Below are positions 63,725 through 64,000 of a stretch of 64,000 nucleotides of DNA, piece after piece (within the stretch, counting starts at the first letter, position 1; every line of letters starts with the position of its first letter). The DNA comes from Tectiglobus sp965247245 (GTDB lineage Bacteria; Pseudomonadota; Alphaproteobacteria; Rhizobiales; Hyphomicrobiaceae). A program made the position numbers and the translations under genes. Location of the stretch: the NCBI GenBank assembly GCA_965247245.1, contig CBDFGV010000003.1:4402001-4466000 (forward strand), read 5' to 3'. Under the pieces are notes generated by a model that saw only the letters and a list, made by a program, of their open reading frames with translations, was not told the DNA's origin and did not search any database.

Positions 63725-64000
63725 CTAAAACAACAGATCGATCGAACCCGTGTCGATTGTGGCCTGCTCTTCCAGGACCACAGTGATGCCGGTGTCTGCC
63801 GCACCGTAGGTGATTTGCATATCGTTGCCGACAGCTGTGAACTCGAGGTCATCGATTGAAGAGATCGTCTCGATATCAGTGAAGTCGAGGGTGTCATCAT
63901 CGACATCAAAGTCGGTAATCCGGTCAATATCGGAGACCAGGTTGAAGTGGAACGTGTCATTGCCTTCGCCACCGGTTAAGATGTCGTCACCCTGACCGCC
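63725..64000 (-). CDS. RTX-type calcium-binding repeat protein, C-terminal part (partial)
   Basis: The frame is open from the right window edge to a TAG at 63725-63727 (91 residues seen). It begins GGQGDDILTGGEGNDTFHF, two glycine-rich nonapeptide (GGxGxDxLx) calcium-binding repeats, and continues with an acidic beta-rich end (ITDFDVDDDTLDFTDIETIS) and the closing GSIDLLF, a typical type I secretion signal region. The protein should be exported through a type I system and fold on binding calcium outside the cell. The catalytic or adhesive part lies beyond the window. Confidence 0.88.
   Translation of the reverse strand, partial: GGQGDDILTGGEGNDTFHFNLVSDIDRITDFDVDDDTLDFTDIETISSIDDLEFTAVGNDMQITYGAADTGITVVLEEQATIDTGSIDLLF

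Overview
The window looks like accessory DNA from an alphaproteobacterium, probably of the order Hyphomicrobiales (Rhizobiales). Supporting signs are the TRAP and dipeptide-type ABC transporters, the CadC-like TPR regulator, degenerate spacer sequences of a Bradyrhizobiaceae type, and the 3' half of a typical alphaproteobacterial initiator tRNA used as an attachment site. No plasmid or phage structural genes, rRNA or CRISPR array were seen. Many pseudogenes and duplicated fragments (excisionase-like HTH, GH10 xylanase, integrase, IS3, lipoprotein, ArdC-like) indicate repeated insertion and decay.

Layout. 0-10 kb: a membrane protein, an L,D-transpeptidase, a three-part TRAP transporter, and a small redox/aromatic gene set (HCCA-isomerase-like, ABM monooxygenase-like, DUF4242) divergent from a winged-helix/TPR regulator. 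10-13 kb: an AlpA-like HTH gene, a degenerate second HTH gene, a truncated GH10 xylanase and a lipoprotein. 13.6-25.1 kb, all on the minus strand: a hydrolase cluster of a subtilase, a zinc metalloprotease overlapping a ComEC-like metallo-beta-lactamase (MBL) protein, then patatin, a large subtilase and a second MBL protein. This is the best candidate for an undescribed system, because two units pair a peptidase with a ComEC-like MBL protein. 26-34 kb: a membrane-anchored endonuclease/phosphatase-fold protein, a small membrane protein with a 42-residue lysine-rich partner, a TPR membrane protein, a pentapeptide-repeat membrane protein and a broken IS3 transposase. 35-43.7 kb: a peptidoglycan amidase with an SH3 domain, two uncharacterised genes, a tyrosinase / HEAT-repeat / SCO copper-protein set, and the intact TAT-exported GH10 xylanase whose truncated relative lies at 10.7 kb. 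43.9-45.35 kb: a tyrosine integrase and an attR made of the 3' half of initiator tRNA-fMet. The main island should therefore extend leftward beyond base 1 to an intact tRNA-fMet.

45.35-59.57 kb is flanked by 22-bp direct repeats containing the tRNA 3' end. It carries a CNNM/CBS transporter, an M20 amidohydrolase, a decayed integrase, and a divergent nitrogen-scavenging cluster: a dipeptide-type ABC importer, an amidase and DUF3830 on the minus strand, and an allantoate-amidohydrolase-like enzyme and PuuE-type allantoinase on the plus strand. The likely job of this second island is uptake and breakdown of ureides or related amides. 59.7-64 kb: an ArdC-like remnant, a large hybrid histidine kinase with a CxxCH haem motif, and the end of an RTX calcium-binding protein.

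All functional calls are by reading motifs; no database search was run.
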